Of a stretch of 62,008 nt of DNA, positions 45,101 through 52,566 are shown piece by piece. Source of the stretch: Deltaproteobacteria bacterium (GTDB lineage: Archaea > Thermoplasmatota > Poseidoniia > Poseidoniales > Poseidoniaceae); assembly GCA_028344335.1 (NCBI GenBank), contig JAOMAZ010000004.1, positions 1-62,008 on the forward strand. Direction: 5' to 3'. The stretch's first letter is position 1; every line of letters starts with the position of its first letter. The notes below the pieces were generated by a model that saw nothing but the letters and a program-made list of their open reading frames with translations, searched no databases and was not told where the DNA came from. Made by a program: the position numbers and the translations under genes.

Positions 45101-45507
45101 GAACCACAACCCGTATTCAGAGTTGCATCACCGAATGAGGTCTTGGGAGCGCCACCAGATTCTTGTAGATGACTGACCCCCATGATCGGAGCGATGTTTC
45201 CGGATTCTGCATCGGCTGTATTGCCATAATTTGCACTGTGGTACGAGATATACACATAGGTGTCAGGCAAACTGTTCTTGACTTGCTTGTGACCTGGGCT
45301 ACCGTATTGGTAACAAAATCCGCAGTTATCCGAAGTGATGTACTGTGCAAACACTGTATGACCAGGGTTGGTTGGTGCAGCCATAGGCTCTTCAGGCACC
45401 TCAAGTTCAATTTCTAAATCTGGTTGTGTATCGTACCAACCAACACCCAATGCTGAAAGTAGCATTAGGAAAGTCATGGTCAAACCGGTCACAGGTATGC
45501 GTCTCAT
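42121..45507 (-). CDS. large single-pass surface protein with N-terminal CGFC thioredoxin-like domain
   Basis: This 1128-residue exported protein has a signal peptide (MRRIPVTGLTMTFLMLLSAL) and an N-terminal Omp28/thioredoxin-like domain (about 45-270). That domain carries NCGFC at about residues 59-63 and further cysteines (GCGSNTCW, VCNSH, GGNCW). CARDB-like and cadherin-like beta modules follow (about 300-850, for example NDAPTIDLSEFDGMMLKK), then a coiled coil (about 955-1010, ENRIASLEEAIASLEE), one membrane span (about 1030-1052) and a 75-residue tail. The tail is proline-rich and ends GLPVGWSMEQWQHYGAQYLQ. The redox motif suggests thiol-disulphide chemistry outside the cell. A TATA element lies 27 bases upstream. 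Confidence 0.9.
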   Translation of the reverse strand: MRRIPVTGLTMTFLMLLSALGVGWYDTQPDLEIELEVPEEPMAAPTNPGHTVFAQYITSDNCGFCYQYGSPGHKQVKNSLPDTYVYISYHSANYGNTADAESGNIAPIMGVSHLQESGGAPKTSFGDATLNTGCGSNTCWDSYVSSGGNMHSTASDYAMTIGQSDNGDGTSAISVNVKYTGSGTPPSSFKLYAAVTEEVCNSHAYSDGTKGGNCWEAWLLNNGGYASNSGNVGGGTGFETISLTGNQWSSTSWTVPNSLVGGGASNMNVVSALFSGWSTSSFGEDVFVAADGTMAPPIDLGIQDFTVSNSNGAESWVTGDVLDLTATISNNGIDTYNDGGMIRFFQINGATETEIDTGIINTLTTSGSGSTQVMTAQFDTSSLSENAWDVALRAKITDTTGDGNYGNNVVNKEMLHDMPPICSNPTIIGDPEVDRGETVVVEVRGDPSDGVDEMDTMVPKLEISIANADSWSSSLVMGGQTLMGEGTSNERYEFQFEPDSTMMSGLYDIRVQFVDAGGQESDWVIKEDAFSLNNALPVIVPEPYPSVKVEVETAVSMVGHISDMEMPLSELEITSTSPNFISWDSTTGKMTVLFNNIQRDVHGTPMPSGIYVIVDDGEDTTSGTLLFNVIENGQPRWGAVTSIHMDEGSSDSIMLSNYLSDTDDTGASVDSSSLIVAVLENDNRDLITASVTGQTLNIETIDQDVFGQARLTLRASDGTQFSDTVVIVSVNNINDAPTIDLSEFDGMMLKKGEEKIIMLADYMDDVDDDNNDILVSVAASPAHSARHSMLSNALTMGWDTTGDKTVMITVIDRHDDSSTYTFTVVVYDALPLYVSDSDPSADIFVEIENGLVGKDARVTLTVVNANLGLNHLKSGWQICSILDGICYEFQTIEHTGVQTSWSFFLPFDRSSDGLLYNDQLKLVDVNAVDTDGNDRKYHGTIYWNITEFPVDPSTMDSRELDAHIMTLENRIASLEEAIASLEEGTDEYVEKQSELNSTKDDHKSACAVDGAKCISDDVQSQVESAKSSNLNFTYIGIAMGAIILVLLSILLLGGRKGDGDSFTSLIDHTMVLPATDTVANSSFGGAQELFAAPPPQAGPPIPAAGLPVGWSMEQWQHYGAQYLQENGL

Positions 45508-45530
45508 GGCTCTGCCTCAACAAGTCTGTT

Positions 45531-45538
45531 GATAAACA
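45531..45538 (-). promoter_or_regulatory. TATA box for the 42121-45507 surface protein gene
   Basis: GTTTATC on the minus strand is centred about 27 bases upstream of the ATG at 45507, predicting a leaderless transcript. Confidence 0.45.
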
Positions 45539-45552
45539 TGCCCTTTAGTTGC

Positions 45553-45569
45553 CTGATACGTAGTATCAG
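45553..45569. promoter_or_regulatory. 17-bp perfect inverted repeat between divergent genes (operator-like)
   Basis: CTGATAC GTA GTATCAG has perfect 7-base arms. It lies between a surface protein gene and trmI, 15 bases upstream of the surface gene's TATA box. That placement would suit a dimeric regulator, but no regulator is visible nearby. Confidence 0.4.
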
Positions 45570-45625
45570 TGAATTGATGAGGTAAATGGGATGGTTTGAT
45601 GTCATAATGCTTTCTCGGCTAAACA

Positions 45626-46411
45626 ATGGCATCACATCCTGAAGGCAGCCTAATTGGACTGAGGAGTTCAGATGGCAACATAACCTTGATTCGTATTGAA
45701 TCTGGTAGTAGAAAGGTCAAAGGAATTGGTATTCTTGATCCACTTGAAAAATTTTCAGATGCCAGTTTTGGTAGTGAAATTCAATTGGGAAGGAATACTT
45801 ACACTATCGTCAGACCACGCCTACCTGATGTGATTTCTGGAATGCAAAGAGGAGCTCAAACTATATCTGCAAAAGACGCTGGATTTTTCATAGCAAAGCT
45901 TGGAATCGGAGAAGGAGATAATGTGCTTGAAGCAGGGCTTGGTTCTGGTGGTCTATCGATTCATTTGATGCGTTCACTTGGTAGCAAAGGTAATCTTATT
46001 TCAGTCGAAAATAGAGAGGAGCATGCTAGTATAGGAATGACTAATATTTCATCTGCAGTAGAAGCATTTTCTTCCACTGCAAGTCATCAATGCATCATCG
46101 GTGATATCAGTGAAGTAGCCCAGAAAAATGAATGGAACCTCGATGCAATTGTTCTCGATTTACCCGACCATCCGAGCGCCATCAAAGCGCTACATTCGTC
46201 GCTAAATCATGGTGGTCGGATAGGTTGTTATTGTCCTGTCAGCAGCCAACTTGAAGCAGCATGGCAAGCCTGTGAGGAAGCAGGCTTGTCAATCGAGTGG
46301 GCTGGCGAATTGATGCAACGTCAATGGGGCCGTGCAAGTAAGGGTGGAATGAGACCAATAAACGGTCCATTCGGACATACTGCCTTCCTTTTAATCGCTT
46401 ACAAACCTTAA
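45626..46411 (+). CDS. trmI: tRNA (adenine-N1)-methyltransferase TrmI (m1A57/58)
   Basis: This 261-residue class I SAM-dependent methyltransferase modifies the T loop of tRNA. An N-terminal beta domain (about 1-75) is followed by RPRLPDVISGMQRGAQTISAK, the characteristic TrmI/GCD14 linker. SAM-binding motif I is DNVLEAGLGSGGLSIHLMRS, the acidic loop ENREEHASIGM, and the catalytic-region motif LDAIVLDLPDHPSA. The C-terminal RQWGRASKGGMRPINGPFGHTAFL is also conserved in the family. Length is normal. It converges closely with the next surface protein gene. Confidence 0.95.
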   Translation: MASHPEGSLIGLRSSDGNITLIRIESGSRKVKGIGILDPLEKFSDASFGSEIQLGRNTYTIVRPRLPDVISGMQRGAQTISAKDAGFFIAKLGIGEGDNVLEAGLGSGGLSIHLMRSLGSKGNLISVENREEHASIGMTNISSAVEAFSSTASHQCIIGDISEVAQKNEWNLDAIVLDLPDHPSAIKALHSSLNHGGRIGCYCPVSSQLEAAWQACEEAGLSIEWAGELMQRQWGRASKGGMRPINGPFGHTAFLLIAYKP

Positions 46412-46423
46412 GCAATCCGAATG

Positions 46424-49400
46424 CTAGTTAACGACGCGAATTGATGATTCACAGGTTGGGCATGTAAATCTGAACGGCGCTTCACTTCCCCGCGGTAAAC
46501 CCAATTTTGAATGACATGAAGGGCATTCAACTCTCCTATCAGAAGTTATTCGGACTTCACCAACTCCAAGCCCGTCTGCACCAATAGGTGCGGTAGATAC
46601 TTGCAAAGCAATCTCTGGTTCTTCTAGCATAGGAGGTGGTAAGTTGACCAAAGGAGGAAGTTCAACAACCACCTCATCTTCACGTCCCTTTCGGGATTTT
46701 GCACGTAATATAATGAAAGTCAAGAGCACAAAGGAAAGTATCCATCCTCCAGCCAAATAAGTCAATCCCTTTTGGTTATCAATCTCCATAGAGAAAGGCA
46801 AAGCAAGGCCTGATGGTGGTTGATGAGGACCAGCAATACTGACATCTACTGCCCCGCTCCGGTCAACCACTTCCAATCCATCAAAAGAGGAAGAAACCAA
46901 TAAGGTCAAATGGGCAATAGATTGATCATTTGTCATTGAGTCTAATTGGAGGCTGAATGAAACGCTGCTACCTGGTCCAAGGCGTGCAGTCTTACCCGGA
47001 ATGTTCGAACTAAGGTCGGTCCAAGAAGCATAAACTAAGCCAGAATCATCACCTTCGAGAGCCATGGTAATATCGATAATGTGGTTGACCTTATTCTTGA
47101 CTGTGATTGTGATTGTAGTACTACTATCATAATTCATTGCGGGTTGGGAACTTGAAACGGTTATTTCCACAACATCAACACCTGCGATGAAAGAGGATGA
47201 AATTTCTAAGATGTGTGAAGCAGAAATCGATGCACTTGGATCTGATAGAGAATGAATAGAAACCACCAAGTCTTTTGTTCCAGCCAATAAAGACTCAGAA
47301 GCATTGCAGGTGAATGGGATTGCGGCACTTGAAGCACCGGCTTCTAATTCATGCTCAGCAGCAATATCACAACTTAACCCAGACATTGAAAGTAGGAAGG
47401 AATCGGCGGCATTACCTGTATTACTTAGCACCAATGAGCCACTCAAAGTCCCACTAGGGGATACTTCTGAAGGTGTGTTAAGGAAAACTACTGAAGCGTC
47501 TACTGTTTGCTCAAAGACTGTTAAATTCCAACTAACAGTGGAATCGTCTGTGGTACTACTAGCACTAATGATTAGGTTAACGCTCTGAGCAGGGCCATCT
47601 GAAAGTCTTCTCAAGGTTATGTTAACATTACTAGATTGACCAGGTTCAAGGCTAACGGAATTTGCGTTCATAGAAACTTCGAGTGAAGTGCCAGCGAATG
47701 AATCATCTACTTCAATCAAGAATGTATCATTTGAATTACCTAAATTTGTTATGTGAATTACTGTTGATACAGATTCCCTACTGCCAACTACAACCCATTC
47801 TGATGCGGCAGATATTTTGACATCGGATTCAGCCAAAACTTGAGCCACCAAATTCAAGGATTCGCTCTCACCATTATCACTTGTCATGATAATTGAAAAG
47901 GTTTGGTCTCCCAAAGCGGCTGTAGGACTCGCATTCAGAAGAAGAGAAATCGTAAATTGGGAAGATGGCTCCAATATCATGCTTTGAGATTCGTTTTCCA
48001 AGACAAGAGAAAGTTCAGATGACAGACCACTACTTCCTAAACTAAGACTTTGGTTAACTGTAGAATCACTATCTACGGTGATGCTGAACTGCGTGCTAGA
48101 GTTTGGTAAGACCTGCACTCTATTGTCGGCAGGGCCAGCGACTGAATAGCCATATCTTGCCGAAATATTGAGTACCCCTGCTGCTGCACTACTAGCCTGT
48201 GAATGACGACTCTTTGCAGTAATAGTAAAGGTTGAAATATCAACTATTGAGATCCCCTCGGCAACACTAACATCGACATTGAATTGCTCAGAATCTCCAC
48301 GTTGAACAACAACCCAAGTACTTGGGGGATAAATCGAGACTCCTGCTGCTGATTGGCTTTCAAAGTAGATTTCATCTTCTTCGCTACCATCGTTAGCAAT
48401 CACCCATGTAACCTGCTTTGTCTCTCCAGGTGTGATGTTCAAAATTGAAGAAGGTGAGTCCAATCTCAAAGCATATGATACCCCGATTGTTAGATTAATT
48501 GTACTTGTATGGATTGAAGAATTATCGGCTATATTTGCTGCTTGCAAGGTTACAGAACAGGTATCGTTTAGATGGGCTGCTGATGGAATTGTCGCTTGAA
48601 CGGCGAGAGTTTCAGGCTCGCTAGGTGCTAGAAGTCCGCCATCGGGCTGTATAACTTGGAATTCGCACTCTCCTGTTTTGGATTGAACTGAATGAATATG
48701 CTCAGCATAATATGTGCCAAGGTTTGTGAATTTGACACTCAAGTTTTCGCTTGTTCCGGGCAACCACTGCACACTTGAATCGGTTAAATCGGTATAAGTT
48801 CCATTTGTCTCTTCAGTGACGTTGACAACTAGAGTCGTCGTCCATGTTAGATTCCCTTGGGTACTTGCTGCTGAAAGACTGAAGCCTTGGTAAATGGGTT
48901 GAATACCTCCTGGGACGGTTATTCTTAGAGTCTTAATTCGGGATTCTTGTGGATTCATGTCTAATAACTGGTCGTCCAACCAGCGTGCTTGCCAGCCGTT
49001 TGGTACGGCTCTGCCGCCGTTTGACATAGGCATGCCACTGCCATTACCTGAGCCATTTCCGCTGCCGTTGCCAGAACCGTTTCCACTTCCATTACCTGAG
49101 CTATTTCCGCTGCCGTTACCAGAACCATTGCCACTTCCATTACTTGGAGGTGCGGCTATGCAGTCATCTCCGCTATGTAAGCAAATGCCGATTGACATAG
49201 AGGCTATTAACGAGGAATTCCAACTTAAATTAGCATCAAGAGTTATGTTTCCTAAATCACTGGCATTCCAAGTCTCATTGACCGTGACTGAATTATTCGA
49301 TTGATTGACAACAGAACTTGCAGACCAAACTTGTGATCCATTTTCAGGATAAGATGCGACCATGGAAAAATCATAACCAAGGTCAGCGGTTAAATTATCC

Positions 49401-50161
49401 AAGTCAACACTGATACTAAGATTGTCATCTGAAATATTGTGGTATGAATTATTTGCTGGTGTGGTAATCAAGACTGACTCATTGCCACTTGGTTGTGGTA
49501 ATTGAGCAACTGCCCAATCAACCCACCACTGAGATAGATCAGGCTCTTCCTCAACAGCGAGTAGAATTGAATCAATGACATTGCCCTGATTTGTGACCGA
49601 TATGTTGAGGTCAAGAGTACTTCCTGGCGCCATGGAAACCATTCCCATATCACCCATTGCCGCAGCATCAATGCTGGCTCCGTGCAGCGGGAGTACACTC
49701 AATTGAACAGTAATCATCGATGAAGAACTTCCATCTGATTCATTGACATAAATCGCTACATTCCCACTATCAGAAATCTGCGCATCGATACCTAGTCGCA
49801 CCACGATTGTAGTATCTGCAGAGAAGGTTGGAAGTACATCTTCCACCACATCTTCGGCTGCTAAAACGGTCCATGAAGATGCCAAGCCGGAGGAATAAAT
49901 TGAGACATTAAAGTCCTCGATACTGGAACCATTATTGTCTATTGTCAAAGTAATATTACTCGAATGACCTGGTGATAATTGAACATGCAAAGAATCTACT
50001 GAGAGTAGAATATTGTCGGCGGCCGAAGCAGGAATTGCCATAATTGGAGATATAGATGCAAGGATTAGTAAGGCCACCCATAGGGTGGCCCTTCTAGCAT
50101 CAGATTGTGCTTGAGACACGCTTCTCCGACAAAGAGGGTGCGTATAAGCAGAATGGCTCAT
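46424..50161 (-). CDS. large single-pass surface protein with a cytoplasmic zinc ribbon
   Basis: This 1245-residue exported protein has a signal peptide with a long basic N-region and likely cleavage after IPASA (about residue 47). A chain of Ig-like beta modules of the NEW3/NPCBM-associated kind follows (ITNLGNSNDTFLIEV, LSNTGNAADSFLLSM). A flexible Gly-Ser-Asn linker (about 338-375) separates the first modules from the rest. One membrane span (about 1132-1153) is followed by a tail with proline runs and a zinc ribbon (CPSCHSKLGLPRG ... CPTCESSIRVVN). The ectodomain is rich in N-glycosylation sequons. The start overlaps the GtrA gene stop by four bases (ATGA), so it is the last gene of the operon beginning at aspS. 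Confidence 0.9.
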   Translation of the reverse strand: MSHSAYTHPLCRRSVSQAQSDARRATLWVALLILASISPIMAIPASAADNILLSVDSLHVQLSPGHSSNITLTIDNNGSSIEDFNVSIYSSGLASSWTVLAAEDVVEDVLPTFSADTTIVVRLGIDAQISDSGNVAIYVNESDGSSSSMITVQLSVLPLHGASIDAAAMGDMGMVSMAPGSTLDLNISVTNQGNVIDSILLAVEEEPDLSQWWVDWAVAQLPQPSGNESVLITTPANNSYHNISDDNLSISVDLDNLTADLGYDFSMVASYPENGSQVWSASSVVNQSNNSVTVNETWNASDLGNITLDANLSWNSSLIASMSIGICLHSGDDCIAAPPSNGSGNGSGNGSGNSSGNGSGNGSGNGSGNGSGNGSGMPMSNGGRAVPNGWQARWLDDQLLDMNPQESRIKTLRITVPGGIQPIYQGFSLSAASTQGNLTWTTTLVVNVTEETNGTYTDLTDSSVQWLPGTSENLSVKFTNLGTYYAEHIHSVQSKTGECEFQVIQPDGGLLAPSEPETLAVQATIPSAAHLNDTCSVTLQAANIADNSSIHTSTINLTIGVSYALRLDSPSSILNITPGETKQVTWVIANDGSEEDEIYFESQSAAGVSIYPPSTWVVVQRGDSEQFNVDVSVAEGISIVDISTFTITAKSRHSQASSAAAGVLNISARYGYSVAGPADNRVQVLPNSSTQFSITVDSDSTVNQSLSLGSSGLSSELSLVLENESQSMILEPSSQFTISLLLNASPTAALGDQTFSIIMTSDNGESESLNLVAQVLAESDVKISAASEWVVVGSRESVSTVIHITNLGNSNDTFLIEVDDSFAGTSLEVSMNANSVSLEPGQSSNVNITLRRLSDGPAQSVNLIISASSTTDDSTVSWNLTVFEQTVDASVVFLNTPSEVSPSGTLSGSLVLSNTGNAADSFLLSMSGLSCDIAAEHELEAGASSAAIPFTCNASESLLAGTKDLVVSIHSLSDPSASISASHILEISSSFIAGVDVVEITVSSSQPAMNYDSSTTITITVKNKVNHIIDITMALEGDDSGLVYASWTDLSSNIPGKTARLGPGSSVSFSLQLDSMTNDQSIAHLTLLVSSSFDGLEVVDRSGAVDVSIAGPHQPPSGLALPFSMEIDNQKGLTYLAGGWILSFVLLTFIILRAKSRKGREDEVVVELPPLVNLPPPMLEEPEIALQVSTAPIGADGLGVGEVRITSDRRVECPSCHSKLGLPRGSEAPFRFTCPTCESSIRVVN
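49037..49147 (-). repeat. Gly-Ser-Gly-Asn repeat tract within the surface protein gene
   Basis: On the minus strand this tract encodes about nine tandem GSGN units (one GSSGN variant). It is a low-complexity flexible linker and a run of candidate N-glycosylation sites (NGS). DNA copies are 12-36 bp periodic with synonymous variation. Confidence 0.85.
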
Positions 50162-50592
50162 TCAGTTTCTTTTGTCCCGAGTCTGATTGGAAAAGCAAGG
50201 TGCCTCAAGGCTATGTAAATTATGATTCCAAATGAAGCGGCATTAGTGACCCACGCAAGGCGATGGTGCCAACCAAGTATTTCAATCAAGATAACTTCAG
50301 AAATTGTCGACAAAATGAGGGTGCACCCATAGACCCCAACTGCCATCGGCAAACTATGTTCGATTGGCACACTTGAATGGAAGGTAACCAAACGATGGGT
50401 AGTGTGAGCGATGATTGAACCCATCGAATATGCCAAAACCCAACTCATCGCTGCACGATGTTCAAGACCGCTTGAAAGAAAATACAAGCCCTCGTAAAAA
50501 CCGTAAAAAATAGCGGTGTTGAGAGCTCCAATCATAACGAAACGTTTGAATTCATCCTTTTCCATCAGAAATTGCGAATCACTCAAGAACAT
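50158..50592 (-). CDS. GtrA-family membrane protein
   Basis: This 144-residue protein has four hydrophobic helices in the GtrA pattern, with FKRFVMIGALNTAIFYGFYE in helix 1 and a conserved region after helix 2 (SIIAHTTHRLVTFHS). GtrA-like proteins are thought to move lipid-linked sugars across the membrane for surface polysaccharide or glycoprotein glycosylation. The ATG at 50592 overlaps the TGA of the upstream TPR gene by one base (TGATG). The gene end overlaps the surface protein gene start, which suits a role in glycosylating that protein, though this is inference. Confidence 0.85.
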   Translation of the reverse strand: MFLSDSQFLMEKDEFKRFVMIGALNTAIFYGFYEGLYFLSSGLEHRAAMSWVLAYSMGSIIAHTTHRLVTFHSSVPIEHSLPMAVGVYGCTLILSTISEVILIEILGWHHRLAWVTNAASFGIIIYIALRHLAFPIRLGTKETE

Positions 50593-50942
50593 CACCCAGT
50601 TATGTCTTCAAGTCTTTCCTTGATATCCTTGGGCATAGGTTCGCCCATCATCAAATACATGGCAACAACTTGGGATAAATGAAGCACCTCTTCATCTTCA
50701 TCTTTCTCTAAATGGGCAGCATCAGCCAGACCCCAGTGTGCAACGATTAGGCCAATATCATCCTTCATTCCTCGAGCTAGTTCGAGGCTTTGTTCTAATA
50801 GCAACTTGGCCTCCTCAGGTTCATTGTTTTTCAATAAAAGGTGCGCAAGGTCGGCTAAAGCAGTCATCTCACTACTTTCATTATGAGTAGTTTGAGCCAT
50901 CACCAGAACTCGGCGTTGGGACTCAATGCTTAATTCATCCAT
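50592..50942 (-). CDS. small TPR-repeat protein
   Basis: The 116-residue all-helical protein has two or three tetratricopeptide-like units: ALADLAHLLLKNNEPEEAKL followed by SLELARGMKDDIGLIVAHWG. It probably mediates protein contacts; no enzyme motif is present. The ATG at 50942 is preferred because GAGG sits eight bases upstream and this start lies just after the SDR stop. An ATG at 50978 would overlap the SDR gene by 26 bases. It is part of the aspS-to-surface-protein operon. Confidence 0.75.
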   Translation of the reverse strand: MDELSIESQRRVLVMAQTTHNESSEMTALADLAHLLLKNNEPEEAKLLLEQSLELARGMKDDIGLIVAHWGLADAAHLEKDEDEEVLHLSQVVAMYLMMGEPMPKDIKERLEDITG

Positions 50943-50952
50943 ATTTTTAGCC

Positions 50953-51759
50953 TCAAATTGAGCGCATTCTTCCGCCATCAACTGCTAAGCTAACACCGCG
51001 GATACCGCCGCTATGTGGCAGGCATAGGAAAACCACGGCATTCGCAGTTTCTTCAGGTTTGATCAAACGACCAATCGGTACTTGAGATAGCCAAGTTGAG
51101 CGTATCTCTTCCTTGCTACGGCCCGTTTTGCTTTCAATCGAAGCGGCGAGAGATGCTAATCTGTCTGTATTTGTGAACCCAGGTAAGATATTGTTGATTG
51201 TTATGCATTCAGGTAATTCACGAGAAAGTGACTTGGACCATGAAGCCATGGCACCACGAAGAGTATTGGAAAGTCCAATATTAGGGATTGGTTCTCGAAC
51301 TGAAGTTGAAATAATGTTGACTATTCTACCCCTACCAGATTCAACCATACCTGGTACAAGTAACTTGGTTATCGTATGAGCCGCATGTAGGTGGCGCTTG
51401 AATGGTGCCTCAAATTCCTCAATTTCACTGTCCAGCAATGGGCCTCCTGGGGGGCCCGCTGAATTATTGACTAGAACTTGAATCGGTCCATCTTCAAGGA
51501 GAGTAGAAATTGCGGCTTTCACGGCCGCAGTATTTTCTAAATCAAGACTAAGAATAGAATGCCCAGGGCCCGGCAATGAAGCGCATAAGCCAGCAAGTTC
51601 TTCTTCATCTCGACTACACAAAATTACTGTGCAACCTACTTCTGCCAAAGCCTTGGCCGTTGCTCTTCCAATTCCCTTTGAAGCTCCACAAACTAAGGCT
51701 TTCATTCCTTCCATCGCGGTGCGCGTAAATGGCGATTTACTATCTAACATTCTCTTCAT
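50953..51759 (-). CDS. short-chain dehydrogenase/reductase (SDR) with atypical active site
   Basis: This roughly 250-residue Rossmann-fold NAD(P)-dependent oxidoreductase core has the cofactor motif CGASKGIGRATAKALAEVG, NNSAG, and the catalytic serine region IVNIISTSVREPIPN. The expected YxxxK is replaced by LSNTLRGAMASWSKSLSRE, with no tyrosine. A C-terminal PIGRLIKPEETANAVVFLCL and GVSLAVDGGRMRSI are typical. The SxxxREPxxxxxLSNxxR pattern marks a distinct SDR subgroup often annotated as FabG-like with unknown substrate. The start is uncertain: ATGs at 51759, 51750, 51714 and 51705 are in frame; GGAGG just before 51759 supports one of the first two. Confidence 0.85.
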   Translation of the reverse strand: MKRMLDSKSPFTRTAMEGMKALVCGASKGIGRATAKALAEVGCTVILCSRDEEELAGLCASLPGPGHSILSLDLENTAAVKAAISTLLEDGPIQVLVNNSAGPPGGPLLDSEIEEFEAPFKRHLHAAHTITKLLVPGMVESGRGRIVNIISTSVREPIPNIGLSNTLRGAMASWSKSLSRELPECITINNILPGFTNTDRLASLAASIESKTGRSKEEIRSTWLSQVPIGRLIKPEETANAVVFLCLPHSGGIRGVSLAVDGGRMRSI

Positions 51760-51798
51760 TCCTCCAATTGCAATTTTAATTCTTCCAATATAATTTAT

Positions 51799-52521
51799 TC
51801 AGTCACAATAATGTGCATATGTTTGTTCAGCCAGCTTCTGATAAACTACTTCTAAAACCTCATCAGGAGCATTTCGGAAAGTCGGATGTTCAGTCTCTCC
51901 TTGTGGTCTACGCATCGCATTCCATTCTCCTGCTTCATATGCCATTAGGGCTTCCTTCATCAATACACCTGCTAAAACCAAAGTCTCGTAGCACAGGTCT
52001 TCGTAAGTCATTCCTCGCTTAACTGGTACTTCACGACGCATCAATAACTCTCCCGTATCAATCCCATTATCGCAGAAATGGGTCGATGAACCGATTGGGA
52101 TATCGTGGTAAACAGACCAAGCAGGGCTAGCACTACCTCGACATTCAGGCAATAAGCCAGGGTGGGAGTTGATGACACCATCTTTAGGATGATCAAGAAT
52201 TTCTCCACGAATTATTCGAGTTCCTCCAAATACGATGAGGTCTAACTCTAGTTCGCGCAGATGAGGCATAACCTGTTCAGAATTATGAATAGAAACTTCC
52301 ACATGCGGAATATCTAATCCAGACATTTGTTCAACAATAGTATCAGCAATAGGATTTCCTTCAATACGGGCGAGGAACTTTTCTCGTTCTTCATCGGCGA
52401 TGGGGGAATCTTCTGATATGATTATTGATGGGATGAAATCTTGCGATATTAACTGTTTCAACATCTCCCTCCCATAAGGGTGCTCTTTGAGCAGTAAATA
52501 GGCAAATGCTAGTTTGGCCAT
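51799..52521 (-). CDS. formyltransferase-family protein
   Basis: The 240-residue protein has the formyl-transferase core: an N-terminal Rossmann-like domain, LDLIVFGGTRIIRGEIL, then INSHPGLLPECRGSASPAW with the NxHPGLLP catalytic motif and a downstream Asp in HFCDNGIDTGELLMR. Enzymes of this fold use 10-formyltetrahydrofolate to modify amines (Fmt, PurN, ArnA and sugar N-formyltransferases). It is shorter than Fmt and lacks the Fmt C-terminal domain, so initiator-tRNA formylation, absent in archaea, is unlikely. A sugar or amino-sugar substrate would fit the nearby GtrA and surface glycoprotein genes, but this is inference. Confidence 0.85.
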   Translation of the reverse strand: MAKLAFAYLLLKEHPYGREMLKQLISQDFIPSIIISEDSPIADEEREKFLARIEGNPIADTIVEQMSGLDIPHVEVSIHNSEQVMPHLRELELDLIVFGGTRIIRGEILDHPKDGVINSHPGLLPECRGSASPAWSVYHDIPIGSSTHFCDNGIDTGELLMRREVPVKRGMTYEDLCYETLVLAGVLMKEALMAYEAGEWNAMRRPQGETEHPTFRNAPDEVLEVVYQKLAEQTYAHYCD

Positions 52522-52566
52522 GCCTCTGCGAGGAGGACATAGACCCCGTGATTTTCGGTCTTGTCA

